Shown here: positions 42,406 through 50,595 of the stretch, in pieces
How the letters are laid out: the number at the start of each line of letters is the position of its first letter
How positions within the stretch are numbered: position 1 is the first letter of the stretch
Assembly (NCBI RefSeq): GCF_022808175.1
Contig: NZ_JALGBX010000002.1
Location: forward strand, 124,001 to 188,000
Reading direction: 5' to 3'
DNA from: Streptomyces sp. AP-93
GTDB taxonomy: Bacteria; Actinomycetota; Actinomycetes; Streptomycetales; Streptomycetaceae
DNA: 64,000 bases
Notes under the pieces: generated by a model
The model's database searches: none
The model's input: the letters and a program-made list of their open reading frames with translations, nothing else
What the model was told of the DNA's origin: nothing
Program-made: the position numbers and the translations under genes

Positions 42406-42960
42406 CTAGTTGGTCTCGGAGCCGCCCTCGCCGTCCTCGTCGGACTTCTTGTCCGCGGAGTCGACGTCCTTCTCCAGGCCGAACTGCTCGACGAGCCACT
42501 TGTCGAACTCGATCGACGCGCGGACCCAGCTGACCGTGGAGGACACGAAGTGCTCCAGGTTCACGCCGGTGCCGATCAGCATCTGCGCCTCGCCGATCAG
42601 GCGGACGGAGCCGTCGTCGTGCGTGTGGCTGTAGACCTTGGGCCACAGCGTGCGGCGGTTCCAGTCGTCGATCGACTCGAGGAGCTGGGGCTTCTCGTCG
42701 ATCTTGTGCGGGCGGTCGTAGAAGGTCCGCACGGAGAAGACCTGCTGCTCGTCCTCGCCGCGGAACATGAAGTACGTGCGGAAGTCCTCCCACGGCGCCG
42801 CGAGGTCACCCTCGTCGTCGACGACGTACTTGAGCTCCATCTGCTCCAGGAGCTGCTTCACGAGGTCCTGGTCGGGGACGACGGGGCCCGCCGGTCCTGT
42901 GGCCTGCGGATCGGGCTGCTGCCCTCCGAAGTTCGGAATCGAGGCCGGGTCGATGCTCAC
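42406..42960 (-). CDS. YbjN domain-containing protein
   Basis: A 184-aa protein with a YbjN/type III secretion chaperone-like fold. After a flexible Pro/Gln-rich start, LVKQLLEQMELKYVVDDEGD, DFRTYFMFRGEDEQQVFSVR, TFYDRPHKIDEKPQLLESID and FVSSTVSWVRASIEFDKWLV match the actinobacterial YbjN group, which has no settled function. The GTG at 42960 has GAAGGGAAG upstream. The C-terminus is acidic (DSADKKSDEDGEGG). Confidence 0.85.
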   Translation of the reverse strand: MSIDPASIPNFGGQQPDPQATGPAGPVVPDQDLVKQLLEQMELKYVVDDEGDLAAPWEDFRTYFMFRGEDEQQVFSVRTFYDRPHKIDEKPQLLESIDDWNRRTLWPKVYSHTHDDGSVRLIGEAQMLIGTGVNLEHFVSSTVSWVRASIEFDKWLVEQFGLEKDVDSADKKSDEDGEGGSETN

Positions 42961-43109
42961 CGTGTGACTTCCCTTCGTGCGGATGCGGCCATCCTCCCCC
43001 ATCGCGCCTACCCCGTGTCCACCCCCACAGTCACGATCCGCTCCGGGCGGACAGGCGTAGGGCGCCCATAAGGGGGATGGATGGCCATTCAAGGCGTGCC
43101 GGCCAGCCG

Positions 43110-45695
43110 TCAGAGCGCCTTGCCGACCAGCAGGTCGTCGCCCGCCACGGACACCCGGACGGTGTCTCCGTCGCGGACCTCGCCCGCGAGGATCTCCTTG
43201 GCCAGGCGGTCGCCGATGGCCGTCTGGATGAGGCGGCGCAGGGGGCGGGCGCCGTACGCCGGATCGTTGCCCTTGTCCGCCAGCCAGGCCAGGGCTTCAG
43301 AGGTGACGTCCAGGTTGAGGCGGCGCTCGGCGAGCCGCTTGGCCAGGCGGCCGATCTGGAGCTCGGCGATGTGGGCCAGCTCGGCCCCGCTCAGGGCGGA
43401 GAAGACCACCAGGTCGTCGAGGCGGTTGAGGAACTCCGGCTTGAAGGAGGCCCGCACCACGTCCAGGACCCGGGCCTTCTTCTCGTCCACACCTGTGGAC
43501 GGATCCATCAAGAACTGGCTGCCCAGGTTCGAGGTCAGGATCAGGATGGTGTTGCGGAAGTCCACGGTGCGGCCCTGGCCGTCCGTGAGGCGCCCGTCGT
43601 CGAGGACCTGGAGCAGGATGTCGAAGACCTCGGGGTGGGCCTTCTCGACCTCGTCCAGGAGGACCACGGAGTACGGGCGGCGGCGGACGGCCTCCGTCAG
43701 CTGGCCGCCCTCCTCGTAGCCCACGTAGCCGGGCGGGGCGCCGACGAGGCGCGCCACGCTGTGCTTCTCGCCGTACTCCGACATGTCGATGCGGATCATG
43801 GCCCGCTCGTCGTCGAAGAGGAAGTCCGCGAGCGCCTTGGCCAGCTCCGTCTTGCCCACGCCCGTCGGCCCGAGGAACAGGAACGAGCCGGTCGGCCGGT
43901 CCGGGTCCGCGATGCCCGCCCGGGTGCGGCGTACGGCGTCGGAGACGGTGCGCACGGCCTCGCCCTGGCCGATCAGGCGCCGGCCCAGCTCCTCCTCCAT
44001 GCGCAGCAGCTTCTGGGTCTCGCCCTCCAGGAGGCGGCCGGCCGGGATGCCGGTCCAGGCGCCGACCACGTCCGCGATGTCGTCCGGGCCGACCTCGTCC
44101 TTGACCATGGTGTCCTTCGACACCTCGGCCTCGGCCTCGGTGGCCTCCGCGAGCTCGTGCTCCAGGGCCGGAATCTCTCCGTAGAGGAGCTTGGAGGCGG
44201 TGTCGAAGTCGCCGTCGCGCTGGGCGCGCTCGGCCTGGCCGCGCAGGTCGTCCAGGCGCTCCTTGAGCTCGCCGACCCGGTTGAGGGACTGCTTCTCCTT
44301 CTCCCAGCGGGCGGTGAGGCCCCGCAGGTCCTCCTCCTTGTCCGCGAGGTCCTTGCGGATCTTGTCGAGTCGCTCGCGCGAGGCCGGGTCGGACTCGTTG
44401 TTCAGGGCCAGCTCCTCCATGCGCAGCCGGTCGACCGAGCGCTGGAGCTCGTCGATCTCCAGCGGCGAGGAGTCGATCTCCATGCGGAGCCGGGACATGG
44501 ACTCGTCGACGAGGTCGATGGCCTTGTCGGGCAGGAACCGGGAGGTGATGTAGCGGTCGGAAAGGGTGGCCGCGGCGACGAGCGCGCTGTCGTTGATGAC
44601 GACCTTGTGGTGGGCCTCGTAGCGGCCCTTGAGCCCGCGCAGGATCGCGATGGTGTCCTCGACGGAGGGTTCGGCCACCAGCACCTGCTGGAAGCGCCGC
44701 TCCAGCGCCGGGTCCTTCTCGATCCGCTCGCGGTACTCGTCGAGGGTGGTCGCGCCGACCATCCGCAGCTCGCCGCGGGCCAGCATGGGCTTGAGCATGT
44801 TGCCCGCGTCCATGGAGGAGTCCCCGCCGGCGCCCGCGCCGACGACCGTGTGCAGCTCGTCGATGAAGGTGATGATCTGGCCGTCGCTGGACTTGATCTC
44901 CGCGAGGACCGTCTTGAGCCGCTCCTCGAACTCGCCGCGGTACTTGGCACCGGCCACCATCGCGCCGAGGTCCAGGGAGACCAGCCGCTTGTTCTTCAGG
45001 GACTCGGGGACGTCGCCCTTGACGATGCGCTGGGCCAGGCCCTCGACGACGGCGGTCTTGCCGACGCCGGGCTCGCCGATGAGCACCGGGTTGTTCTTCG
45101 TACGGCGCGAGAGCACCTGGACGACGCGGCGGATCTCGTGGTCGCGGCCGATGACCGGGTCGAGCTTGCCCGCGCGGGCGGCCGCCGTGAAATCGGTGCC
45201 GAACTTCTCCAGGGCCTTGTACTGGCCCTCGGGGTCGGGGGTGGTCACCCGCCGCCCTCCTCTTGCTTTCTCGAAGGCGTCGCGCAGCTTCTTCGCGGTC
45301 GCGCCCTGGGCGGAAAGGAGCTCTCCGGCGGCGCCGCCCTTGGCGGCGACGGCGATGAGCAGGTGTTCGGTGGAGAGGTACTCGTCGCCGAGCTTCCCGG
45401 CCTGCGCGTCGGCCTCCGCCAGTACGGCGAGCAGCTCGCGGGTGGGCTGCGGGGGCGCGACGGTGGAGCCCGTGACGCTGGGCAGGGCGGCGAGCAGGCG
45501 GTCCGCTCCGGCACGTACGGCTGCCTGGTCGGCGTCGGTCGCGGCGAGTAGATCGGTGATGTTCTCGTTGTCCTCGCCGGCGAGCAGCGCCAGCAGCAGG
45601 TGCGCGGGCGTGAGGTCCGCGTGCCCGTCCTTGACGGCCCTGGTGGTGGCCGCGTTCAGCGCGTCCCGGCTCCTGTTGGTCAGCTCGGCATCCAC
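43110..45695 (-). CDS. clpB: ATP-dependent disaggregase ClpB
   Basis: An 861-aa Hsp100 chaperone that, with DnaK, dissolves protein aggregates. The N-terminal Clp repeat domain is followed by AAA-1 (Walker [19 protein letters not shown], sensor [21 protein letters not shown] sequence), the long coiled-coil middle domain (about 395-525) and AAA-2 ([19 protein letters not shown], then [20 protein letters not shown] and [16 protein letters not shown]). Full length. An HspR operator (HAIR) lies upstream at 45761-45781, so it belongs to the same heat-shock regulon as the dnaK operon. Confidence 0.98.
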   Translation of the reverse strand: MDAELTNRSRDALNAATTRAVKDGHADLTPAHLLLALLAGEDNENITDLLAATDADQAAVRAGADRLLAALPSVTGSTVAPPQPTRELLAVLAEADAQAGKLGDEYLSTEHLLIAVAAKGGAAGELLSAQGATAKKLRDAFEKARGGRRVTTPDPEGQYKALEKFGTDFTAAARAGKLDPVIGRDHEIRRVVQVLSRRTKNNPVLIGEPGVGKTAVVEGLAQRIVKGDVPESLKNKRLVSLDLGAMVAGAKYRGEFEERLKTVLAEIKSSDGQIITFIDELHTVVGAGAGGDSSMDAGNMLKPMLARGELRMVGATTLDEYRERIEKDPALERRFQQVLVAEPSVEDTIAILRGLKGRYEAHHKVVINDSALVAAATLSDRYITSRFLPDKAIDLVDESMSRLRMEIDSSPLEIDELQRSVDRLRMEELALNNESDPASRERLDKIRKDLADKEEDLRGLTARWEKEKQSLNRVGELKERLDDLRGQAERAQRDGDFDTASKLLYGEIPALEHELAEATEAEAEVSKDTMVKDEVGPDDIADVVGAWTGIPAGRLLEGETQKLLRMEEELGRRLIGQGEAVRTVSDAVRRTRAGIADPDRPTGSFLFLGPTGVGKTELAKALADFLFDDERAMIRIDMSEYGEKHSVARLVGAPPGYVGYEEGGQLTEAVRRRPYSVVLLDEVEKAHPEVFDILLQVLDDGRLTDGQGRTVDFRNTILILTSNLGSQFLMDPSTGVDEKKARVLDVVRASFKPEFLNRLDDLVVFSALSGAELAHIAELQIGRLAKRLAERRLNLDVTSEALAWLADKGNDPAYGARPLRRLIQTAIGDRLAKEILAGEVRDGDTVRVSVAGDDLLVGKAL

Positions 45696-45760
45696 GTGCG
45701 CCTTCTCCCTTCCGTACAGCTCGTACAGCTCTCGTGCTTCACATGGGCAACCTGCACAAA

Positions 45761-45781
45761 GTTGAGTCTATTCCACTCAAG
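45761..45781. promoter_or_regulatory. HAIR operator for HspR upstream of clpB
   Basis: GTTGAGT-N7-ACTCAAG, one mismatch from the CTTGAGT-N7-ACTCAAG consensus, 66 bp before the clpB start. HspR binding with DnaK as co-repressor is established for such sites in Streptomyces. Confidence 0.9.
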
Positions 45782-45804
45782 GTCGCGGGACGTACCCTTC
45801 GCGC

Positions 45805-46248
45805 ATGTCGCCTTCCCACACGTCCGGCACCGCCACGGCTCATGACGTACTCAACCCGACGGCCGAGTACCTCGCCTTCTGGCGGGAGCGGCACGTCTGC
45901 ACGCTGACCACGCACCGTCCCGACGGCAGCCCGCACGTGGTCCCGGTGGGCGTGACCTACGACCCGGAAGCCGGGCTGGCACGGGTGATCAGCAACAAGG
46001 GCAGCAAGAAGGTCCGCAACGTGCTGGCGTCGCAGGGCGACCCGCAGGACGGGGCCCGGGTGGCGGTGTGCCAGCTGGAGGGGCGGCGCTGGGCGACCCT
46101 GGAGGGCCGCGCGGTGGTCCGTACGGACGAGGCCTCGGTCGCGGAGGCGGTACGGCGCTACGCGGAGCGGTACGGGCGGATGCCCTCGCCGAACCCGGAC
46201 CGGGTGGTCGTGGAGATCACCCTCGACCGGGCCATGGGGCGCGCGTAG
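45805..46248 (+). CDS. PPOX-class FMN/F420-dependent oxidoreductase family protein
   Basis: A 147-aa split-barrel flavin-binding protein. EYLAFWRERHVCTLTTHRPD, GSPHVVPVGVTYDPEAGLAR and SKKVRNVLASQGDPQDGARV, with LEGRRWATLEGRAVVRTD, match the TIGR03618-type F420/FMN-dependent group. These reduce or bind small molecules with F420, FMN or haem; the substrate is unknown. It is divergent from clpB, and the HAIR site lies only 24 bp before its ATG, so HspR may affect it too. Confidence 0.85.
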   Translation: MSPSHTSGTATAHDVLNPTAEYLAFWRERHVCTLTTHRPDGSPHVVPVGVTYDPEAGLARVISNKGSKKVRNVLASQGDPQDGARVAVCQLEGRRWATLEGRAVVRTDEASVAEAVRRYAERYGRMPSPNPDRVVVEITLDRAMGRA

Positions 46249-46256
46249 CCGACGCT

Positions 46257-46331
46257 GTCCGGTTGAGTGCAGTCCGGTTGAGTGATGTCCGGTTCAACGG
46301 TGTCCGGTTCAACGATGTCCGGTTCAACCAC
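46257..46331. repeat. 15-bp tandem repeat, five copies
   Basis: Units begin at 46257, 46272, 46287, 46302 and 46317: GTCCGGTT(G/C)A(G/A)(T/C)GNN. The first two units read GGTTGAGT and the last three GGTTCAAC, so the array changes variant in the middle. It follows the PPOX gene stop directly. Confidence 0.9.
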
Positions 46332-46344
46332 TGGACACGGACAT

Positions 46345-46388
46345 CACAGCGACGCCATCGTGGTCAGGTCCACGATGGCGTCGCTGTG
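46345..46388. terminator. Bidirectional terminator, perfect 19-bp arms
   Basis: CACAGCGACGCCATCGTGG and its perfect complement enclose a 6-nt loop. It serves the convergent ends of the PPOX gene and the Rieske-like gene. Confidence 0.92.
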
Positions 46389-46431
46389 TGGGGGTAGTGC
46401 CTGAGCGATCTGCGACGACAGGGGAATCGCT

Positions 46432-46743
46432 TCAGGCACTGCGGGGGGTGGCGGCGGATTCGGGCTCGAAAAGTTGATGATCACGCTGATCCAGATTGAC
46501 GAAGACCATGCCGTACCGGATCTCGCAGCGGACGGGCTGCGGTGCGCCTCGGGGACGGCGCAGACAGCGGTAGGCACGGACGTCCTCGTCCTCTTCCCGC
46601 ACCACGATGATCGGCTGGCCGAAGAGGGTGACCCTCAGCGAGTCACCGGCGTAAGGAATGGCACTGGTGAGATCGATGAACTGCCAGCCTGAGCGGTATG
46701 CCGATGCCATTTCACGGCGGAAGCCGTGGTCGTCGGGGGTCAT
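46432..46743 (-). CDS. Small Rieske-like protein lacking the usual iron ligands
   Basis: A 103-aa protein. YRSGWQFIDLTSAIPYAGDS, LRVTLFGQPIIVVREEDEDV and RAYRCLRRPRGAPQP follow the N-terminal pattern of Rieske oxygenase domains (V.L.G..IVV.RD..G.VRA....C.HRG), and CEIRYGMVFVNLD resembles the strand after the second ligand pair. The His positions of CxH and CxxH are Arg or absent, so a normal 2Fe-2S cluster is unlikely. The ATG at 46743 overlaps the stop of the secreted peptide gene (TGATG), so the two are coupled. Relationship to Rieske proteins is inferred from this pattern. Confidence 0.55.
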   Translation of the reverse strand: MTPDDHGFRREMASAYRSGWQFIDLTSAIPYAGDSLRVTLFGQPIIVVREEDEDVRAYRCLRRPRGAPQPVRCEIRYGMVFVNLDQRDHQLFEPESAATPRSA

Positions 46744-46922
46744 CAGGAGACCCGGGTGGGCATGGTGTCCCAACTGATGTCCGACTTGCCCGCCGGTGCC
46801 GAACTCGGACCCGAATCGGCTCGAGCGCTTCCCGCGTCCCCGTTGACGGCACTGGCTGCCCCAAAGACCGCCACGGCGGAGAAAACAACGGCAAGCGCCG
46901 AGCGAAGCATTCTCTTGAACAT
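46743..46922 (-). CDS. 59-aa secreted peptide
   Basis: MFKRMLRSALAVVFSAVAVF starts a clear signal peptide with two positive charges and a hydrophobic core, followed by a probable cleavage site around AASA-V or ARA-D. The remaining 25-35 residues are Ser/Ala/Pro-rich and end in DISWDTMPTRVS. There is no Cys. GTGAGGA lies upstream of the ATG at 46922. It is coupled to the Rieske-like gene and divergent from a LuxR-type regulator, so it could be a small exported signal or a secreted factor under that regulator. The function is not known. Confidence 0.65.
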   Translation of the reverse strand: MFKRMLRSALAVVFSAVAVFGAASAVNGDAGSARADSGPSSAPAGKSDISWDTMPTRVS

Positions 46923-47024
46923 GGTCGGCTTCGTCCTCACTTGATGGAATCCTCTCCCCCGCGTGTCAGACGATGGCTCATTCAGGCACGTCAGTGCCAC
47001 AGGGACGATGCATCATGTTCTTAC

Positions 47025-48032
47025 ATGTTCAGGACCCTGGGGGGTGGAGATTTGCCCAATACCGACACGAACCCGACACATCCCCACCCGGTCACCTGTA
47101 TGTGCACCGAGGGAACACGGCTGTACGCGGCGGCGCTGAGCACCGGCCGCGTGCCGCGCAGCGAGGTCGGCAACGCCCCCTGCCTGCTCGAATTCGGCCT
47201 GCTGCGACCCGACCCCGATGACGCGAACCAGCTCCGCGCGGTTCCCCCCTCCGTCGCACTCGCACAACGCCTCCACCCGCTCGAACAGGAGATCCAGGAG
47301 CGCCGCCGCAGCGCCGTCGACCTCACTGACGCATTCGAGCCGTTCCTCGCCATCAGCGCCCGGAGTCCCGCGAACTCCCACGCCATCACGCCGCTCGAAG
47401 GCCTGGAACAGATCAACGCCGCGCTCGACCTGGCCACCGCCGAGTGCCACACCGAGGTCCTCACGGTCCAGCCGGGCGGCGCCCGTCCCCCCTTCGCCCT
47501 GTCCGAAGCCCTGGAGCGCGGCACCAACGTGACCAACCGCGGGGTGAGCATCCGCACGCTCTACCAGCACACCGCGCGGCACAGCCAGGGCACGCTCGCC
47601 TATGCGGACCGCATCTCCACCGGGAAGGTCGAGATCCGCACCCTCGAGGAACTGATCGAGCGCCTCATCATCTTCGACCGCACCGTGGCATTCATCCCGG
47701 CCGGCGACGCCCGGGGCGTGGCGCTGGAGCTGCGCCACCCCGGAGTCGTGGGGTACCTCATCAAGGTGTTCGAGCAACTGTGGCGCCGAGCCGTTCCGTT
47801 GGGCGACGAGGTGACCTACGAGCACACGCCCGCCGGGATCTCCGGCGTCCAGCGCTCCATCGCCCAGCTCCTCATCGAGGGACACGTGGACGAGGCCATC
47901 GCGCGCCGGCTGGGGATGAACGTACGGACCTGCCGCGCGCACATCGCCAAGCTCGCCTCCGCCCTGGGCAGCGGCAGCCGGGCCCAGCTCGGCTTCCTCA
48001 TCGCCCAGTCGGGCATCCTCGACGACAAGTAG
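47025..48032 (+). CDS. LuxR-family regulator with TrmB-like central domain
   Basis: A protein of about 335 aa (start uncertain). A degenerate N-terminal winged-helix-like region (CTEGTRLYAAALSTGRVPRS, LLEFGLLRPDPDDANQLRAV) is followed by a phospholipase D-like/TrmB-type domain (LTVQPGGARPPFALSEALER, VSIRTLYQHTARHSQGTLAY, RTLEELIERLIIFDRTVAFI) and a C-terminal LuxR-type helix-turn-helix (RSIAQLLIEGHVDEAIARRL, MNVRTCRAHIAKLASALGSG). This is the Streptomyces architecture of LuxR regulators found with biosynthetic or small-peptide genes. Start choices are ATG 47025 or ATG 47100; neither has a good ribosome binding site. It is divergent from the peptide gene. Confidence 0.8.
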   Translation: MFRTLGGGDLPNTDTNPTHPHPVTCMCTEGTRLYAAALSTGRVPRSEVGNAPCLLEFGLLRPDPDDANQLRAVPPSVALAQRLHPLEQEIQERRRSAVDLTDAFEPFLAISARSPANSHAITPLEGLEQINAALDLATAECHTEVLTVQPGGARPPFALSEALERGTNVTNRGVSIRTLYQHTARHSQGTLAYADRISTGKVEIRTLEELIERLIIFDRTVAFIPAGDARGVALELRHPGVVGYLIKVFEQLWRRAVPLGDEVTYEHTPAGISGVQRSIAQLLIEGHVDEAIARRLGMNVRTCRAHIAKLASALGSGSRAQLGFLIAQSGILDDK

Positions 48033-48128
48033 CCGCCGCGGGCCCCGGACCGCCGCCGCGGGCCCGGCAGGAGGTCCTGGACCGCCCTGGAGCCCCTGAC
48101 GGGGGGGGTACCGGGGGCGCCGGAACGA

Positions 48129-48165
48129 CGAGAAGGCCCCGATCCGGCGGATCGGGGCCTTCTCG
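48129..48165. terminator. Bidirectional terminator after hspR and the LuxR gene
   Basis: CGAGAAGGCCCCGATCC and its complement around GGC; 17-bp arms. It lies between the convergent hspR and LuxR-regulator genes. Confidence 0.9.
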
Positions 48166-48194
48166 CGGTCAGGGCGTCGTCGGTCCAGGCGCCG

Positions 48195-48647
48195 TCAGTC
48201 CAGCGGGCGCTTGGGCGCCGGCCGCCAGACGACCAGGGCGCTGCCCGGCTGCGGGGGCTGGTACGGGACCAGGTCGCGCCGGTACGAGGCGTGCACCTGC
48301 GCCTCGCGCTGCTGGAGGACCGCGGCGGCGCCGTCGACGGCCGTCGAGAGCTCGGCCACGCGCTGCTGGAGCGCGGCGACCTGATTCTCCAGCTCGATGA
48401 TCCGCTTGATGCCGGCCAGGTTGATGCCCTCTTCCTGGGACAGCGCCTGCACCGTGCGGAGCAGTTCGATGTCACGGGCCGAGTAGCGCCGGCCGCGCCC
48501 GGCCGTACGGCCCGGGGAGACCAGGCCGAGGCGGTCGTACTGGCGCAGGGTCTGCGGATGCAGGCCCGAGAGCTGGGCGGCCACCGAGATCACGTAGACC
48601 GGGGTCTCATCGGTGAGCTGGTACTGGCTCCTACGGCGGCCGTCCAT
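48195..48647 (-). CDS. hspR: Heat-shock repressor HspR (MerR family)
   Basis: A 150-aa MerR-type repressor. PVYVISVAAQLSGLHPQTLR and QYDRLGLVSPGRTAGRGRRY form the winged helix, RDIELLRTVQALSQEEGINL and AGIKRIIELENQVAALQQRV the linker and coiled coil. HspR binds HAIR sites together with DnaK and shuts off dnaK and clpB under normal conditions. It is the last gene of the dnaK operon, 1 bp after dnaJ. Its operators are at 52461, 52513 and 45761. Confidence 0.97.
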   Translation of the reverse strand: MDGRRRSQYQLTDETPVYVISVAAQLSGLHPQTLRQYDRLGLVSPGRTAGRGRRYSARDIELLRTVQALSQEEGINLAGIKRIIELENQVAALQQRVAELSTAVDGAAAVLQQREAQVHASYRRDLVPYQPPQPGSALVVWRPAPKRPLD

Positions 48648-48648
48648 G

Positions 48649-49836
48649 TCATGCTCCCTTCGCGGACTCGAACAGCGCGGAACGCGGGTCCTCGGACTCC
48701 GTCGCCTCGCGGTACAGCTCCATGGCCTCGCGGGCCTTGTCGTTCAGCTCGGTCGGGACGGCGACCTCCACCGTCACCAGCAGGTCGCCGCGGGTGCCGT
48801 CCTTGCGGAGCGCTCCCTTGCCGCGGGCCCGCATCGTGCGGCCGCCCGGGGTGCCCGGGGGCAGCTTCAGCGTCACCGAGGGGCCGTTCAAGGTCGGAAC
48901 CTTGATGTCGGCCCCCAGCGCCGCCTCCGCGAAGGTCACCGGAACGGTCACCGTGAGGTTGTCGTCCTTGCGGCCGAAGACCGGGTGCGCGTCCACGTGC
49001 ACGACCACGTACAGGTCACCGGCCGGGCCGCCGCGCTCGCCCGGAGCTCCCTTGCCGCGCAGCCGGATCCGCTGGGAGTCGGAGACCCCCGCCGGGATCC
49101 GGACCTGCATGGTCCGGGAACTGCGGGCCCGCCCGCTGCCCTTGCAGATGTCGCACGGGGTCTCGGCGATGAGGCCGCGGCCCTTGCAGTCCGCGCAGGG
49201 GTCGGTCAGCGAGAAGCCGCCGCCGCTGCCGCGCGAGACCTGGCCGGTGCCGACGCAGGTCGGGCACACGCGGGGCGTGCCGTTCTTGTCGCCGGTGCCC
49301 GAACAGGCCTTGCAGGGCGCCTGCGAGGACATCCGGAGCGGGACCGTGGCCCCGTCCACCGCCTCCGTGAAGGAGAGGGTGACCTCCGATTCGATGTCCT
49401 GGCCGCGGCGCGGCTGGGTACGGGTGCCCGCACCCGCGCCGGCGCCGCCGCGGTTGAACAGGCCGCCGAAGACATCGCCCAGGCCGCCGCCGCCGAAGCC
49501 GCCGCCCGCGCCGCCCTGCTGCTGGCCCCCGAAGAGGTCGCCGAGGTCGAAGTTGAACGAGCCGCCGCCCCCGCCCGGACCGGGGCGGAAGCCCCCGTTG
49601 CCGAACAGGGCGCGGGCCTCGTCGTACTCCTTGCGCTTCTTGGCGTCGCCGAGGATGTCGTTCGCCTCGGAGATCTCCTTGAAGCGCTCCTCGGCCGAGA
49701 CGTCGCCCTTGTTGGCGTCCGGGTGGAACTCGCGGGCGAGCTTCCGGTACGCCTTCTTGATCTCGGCCTCGGTGGCGTCCTTCGGGACACCGAGGACCTT
49801 GTAGTAGTCCTTCTCGACGAAGTCCTTCGTGCTCAT
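48649..49836 (-). CDS. dnaJ: Co-chaperone DnaJ
   Basis: A 395-aa type I DnaJ. The J domain (KDYYKVLGVPKDATEAEIKK, REFHPDANKGD with the HPD motif) is followed by a long Gly/Phe-rich region, the four CxxCxGxG zinc repeats (CKACSGTG, CPTCVGTG, CADCKGRG, CDICKGSG) and the C-terminal substrate domain. It delivers substrates to DnaK and stimulates its ATPase. 63 bp separate it from grpE. Confidence 0.98.
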   Translation of the reverse strand: MSTKDFVEKDYYKVLGVPKDATEAEIKKAYRKLAREFHPDANKGDVSAEERFKEISEANDILGDAKKRKEYDEARALFGNGGFRPGPGGGGGSFNFDLGDLFGGQQQGGAGGGFGGGGLGDVFGGLFNRGGAGAGAGTRTQPRRGQDIESEVTLSFTEAVDGATVPLRMSSQAPCKACSGTGDKNGTPRVCPTCVGTGQVSRGSGGGFSLTDPCADCKGRGLIAETPCDICKGSGRARSSRTMQVRIPAGVSDSQRIRLRGKGAPGERGGPAGDLYVVVHVDAHPVFGRKDDNLTVTVPVTFAEAALGADIKVPTLNGPSVTLKLPPGTPGGRTMRARGKGALRKDGTRGDLLVTVEVAVPTELNDKAREAMELYREATESEDPRSALFESAKGA

Positions 49837-49899
49837 CCCCGGTGTCCCTCCTCTCGCGCCACTTCTTGTCCTACACGTCGTGCAAAGGGCGCCGCAGCT

Positions 49900-50595
49900 T
49901 CAGCCCTTTTCGGGGGCATCCGCGTCCTTGTCCGACGGGTCCGACGCGGCCGACGGGTCCGCCGGGGACCCGGCCTCCGCCGCCTCGGACTTCGGCGCCG
50001 CGCCCGGCTGGGGCTCGGCCACCGCGACCCGCGCGGGACGGATCGTACGCTCGCCGATGCGGTACCCCGGCTGCAGGATCGCCACGCAGGTGTCCTCGGT
50101 GACATCCGGCGCGTACGAGTGCATCAGGGCCTCGTGGATCGTCGGGTCGAAGGGCTCGCCCTCCTTGCCGAACTGCTGCAGACCCATCTTGGCCGCGGCG
50201 GTCTCCAGCGATTCGGCCACCGACTTGAAGCCGCCGACCAGCTCGCCATGTTCCCGCGCCCGGCCGATGTCGTCCAGGGTCGGGAGGAGCTCCGTCAGGA
50301 GGGACGCGACCGCGATCTCCTTGACGGCGATCCGGTCCCGCTCCACCCGGCGGCGGTAGTTCTGGTACTCCGCCTGGAGCCGCTGGAGGTCCGCGGTGCG
50401 CTCGCCGAGCGCGGTACGGGCCTGGTCCAGCTGGGCCAGGAGAGCGACATCCAGTGCTGCTGCTGCGGAGTCCCCGGCCGGGGCCGCGGCCTCCTCCTTG
50501 GAGGAAGCTGCGGCCTTCGGCTCGGCGGCGTCGTCAGGCGCGGCGTCGGCGGGGACTTCGGGCTTCTCGTCGAAGCCCGGGGTCTCCTCCGACAT
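49900..50595 (-). CDS. grpE: Nucleotide exchange factor GrpE
   Basis: A 231-aa protein. A long acidic/Ala-rich N-terminus (PEVPADAAPDDAAEPKAAAS) leads to the coiled coil and the GrpE core: RLQAEYQNYRRRVERDRIAV, LLPTLDDIGRAREHGEL, GEPFDPTIHEALMHSYAPDV and CVAILQPGYRIGERTIRPAR. It releases ADP from DnaK. The start overlaps the dnaK stop by one base (TGATG), so translation is coupled. The last 50 residues are again low-complexity Ala/Asp/Ser. Confidence 0.97.
   Translation of the reverse strand: MSEETPGFDEKPEVPADAAPDDAAEPKAAASSKEEAAAPAGDSAAAALDVALLAQLDQARTALGERTADLQRLQAEYQNYRRRVERDRIAVKEIAVASLLTELLPTLDDIGRAREHGELVGGFKSVAESLETAAAKMGLQQFGKEGEPFDPTIHEALMHSYAPDVTEDTCVAILQPGYRIGERTIRPARVAVAEPQPGAAPKSEAAEAGSPADPSAASDPSDKDADAPEKG

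Noticed and set aside
45761..46331. The GGTTGAGT units at 46257-46280 as further HspR operators
   Set aside because: They are direct repeats, not GAGT-N7-ACTC dyads, and lie downstream of a gene rather than in a promoter.
46249..46400. CRISPR-like array from the 15-bp repeats
   Set aside because: The repeats are contiguous without spacers and much shorter than CRISPR repeats; no cas genes are near.
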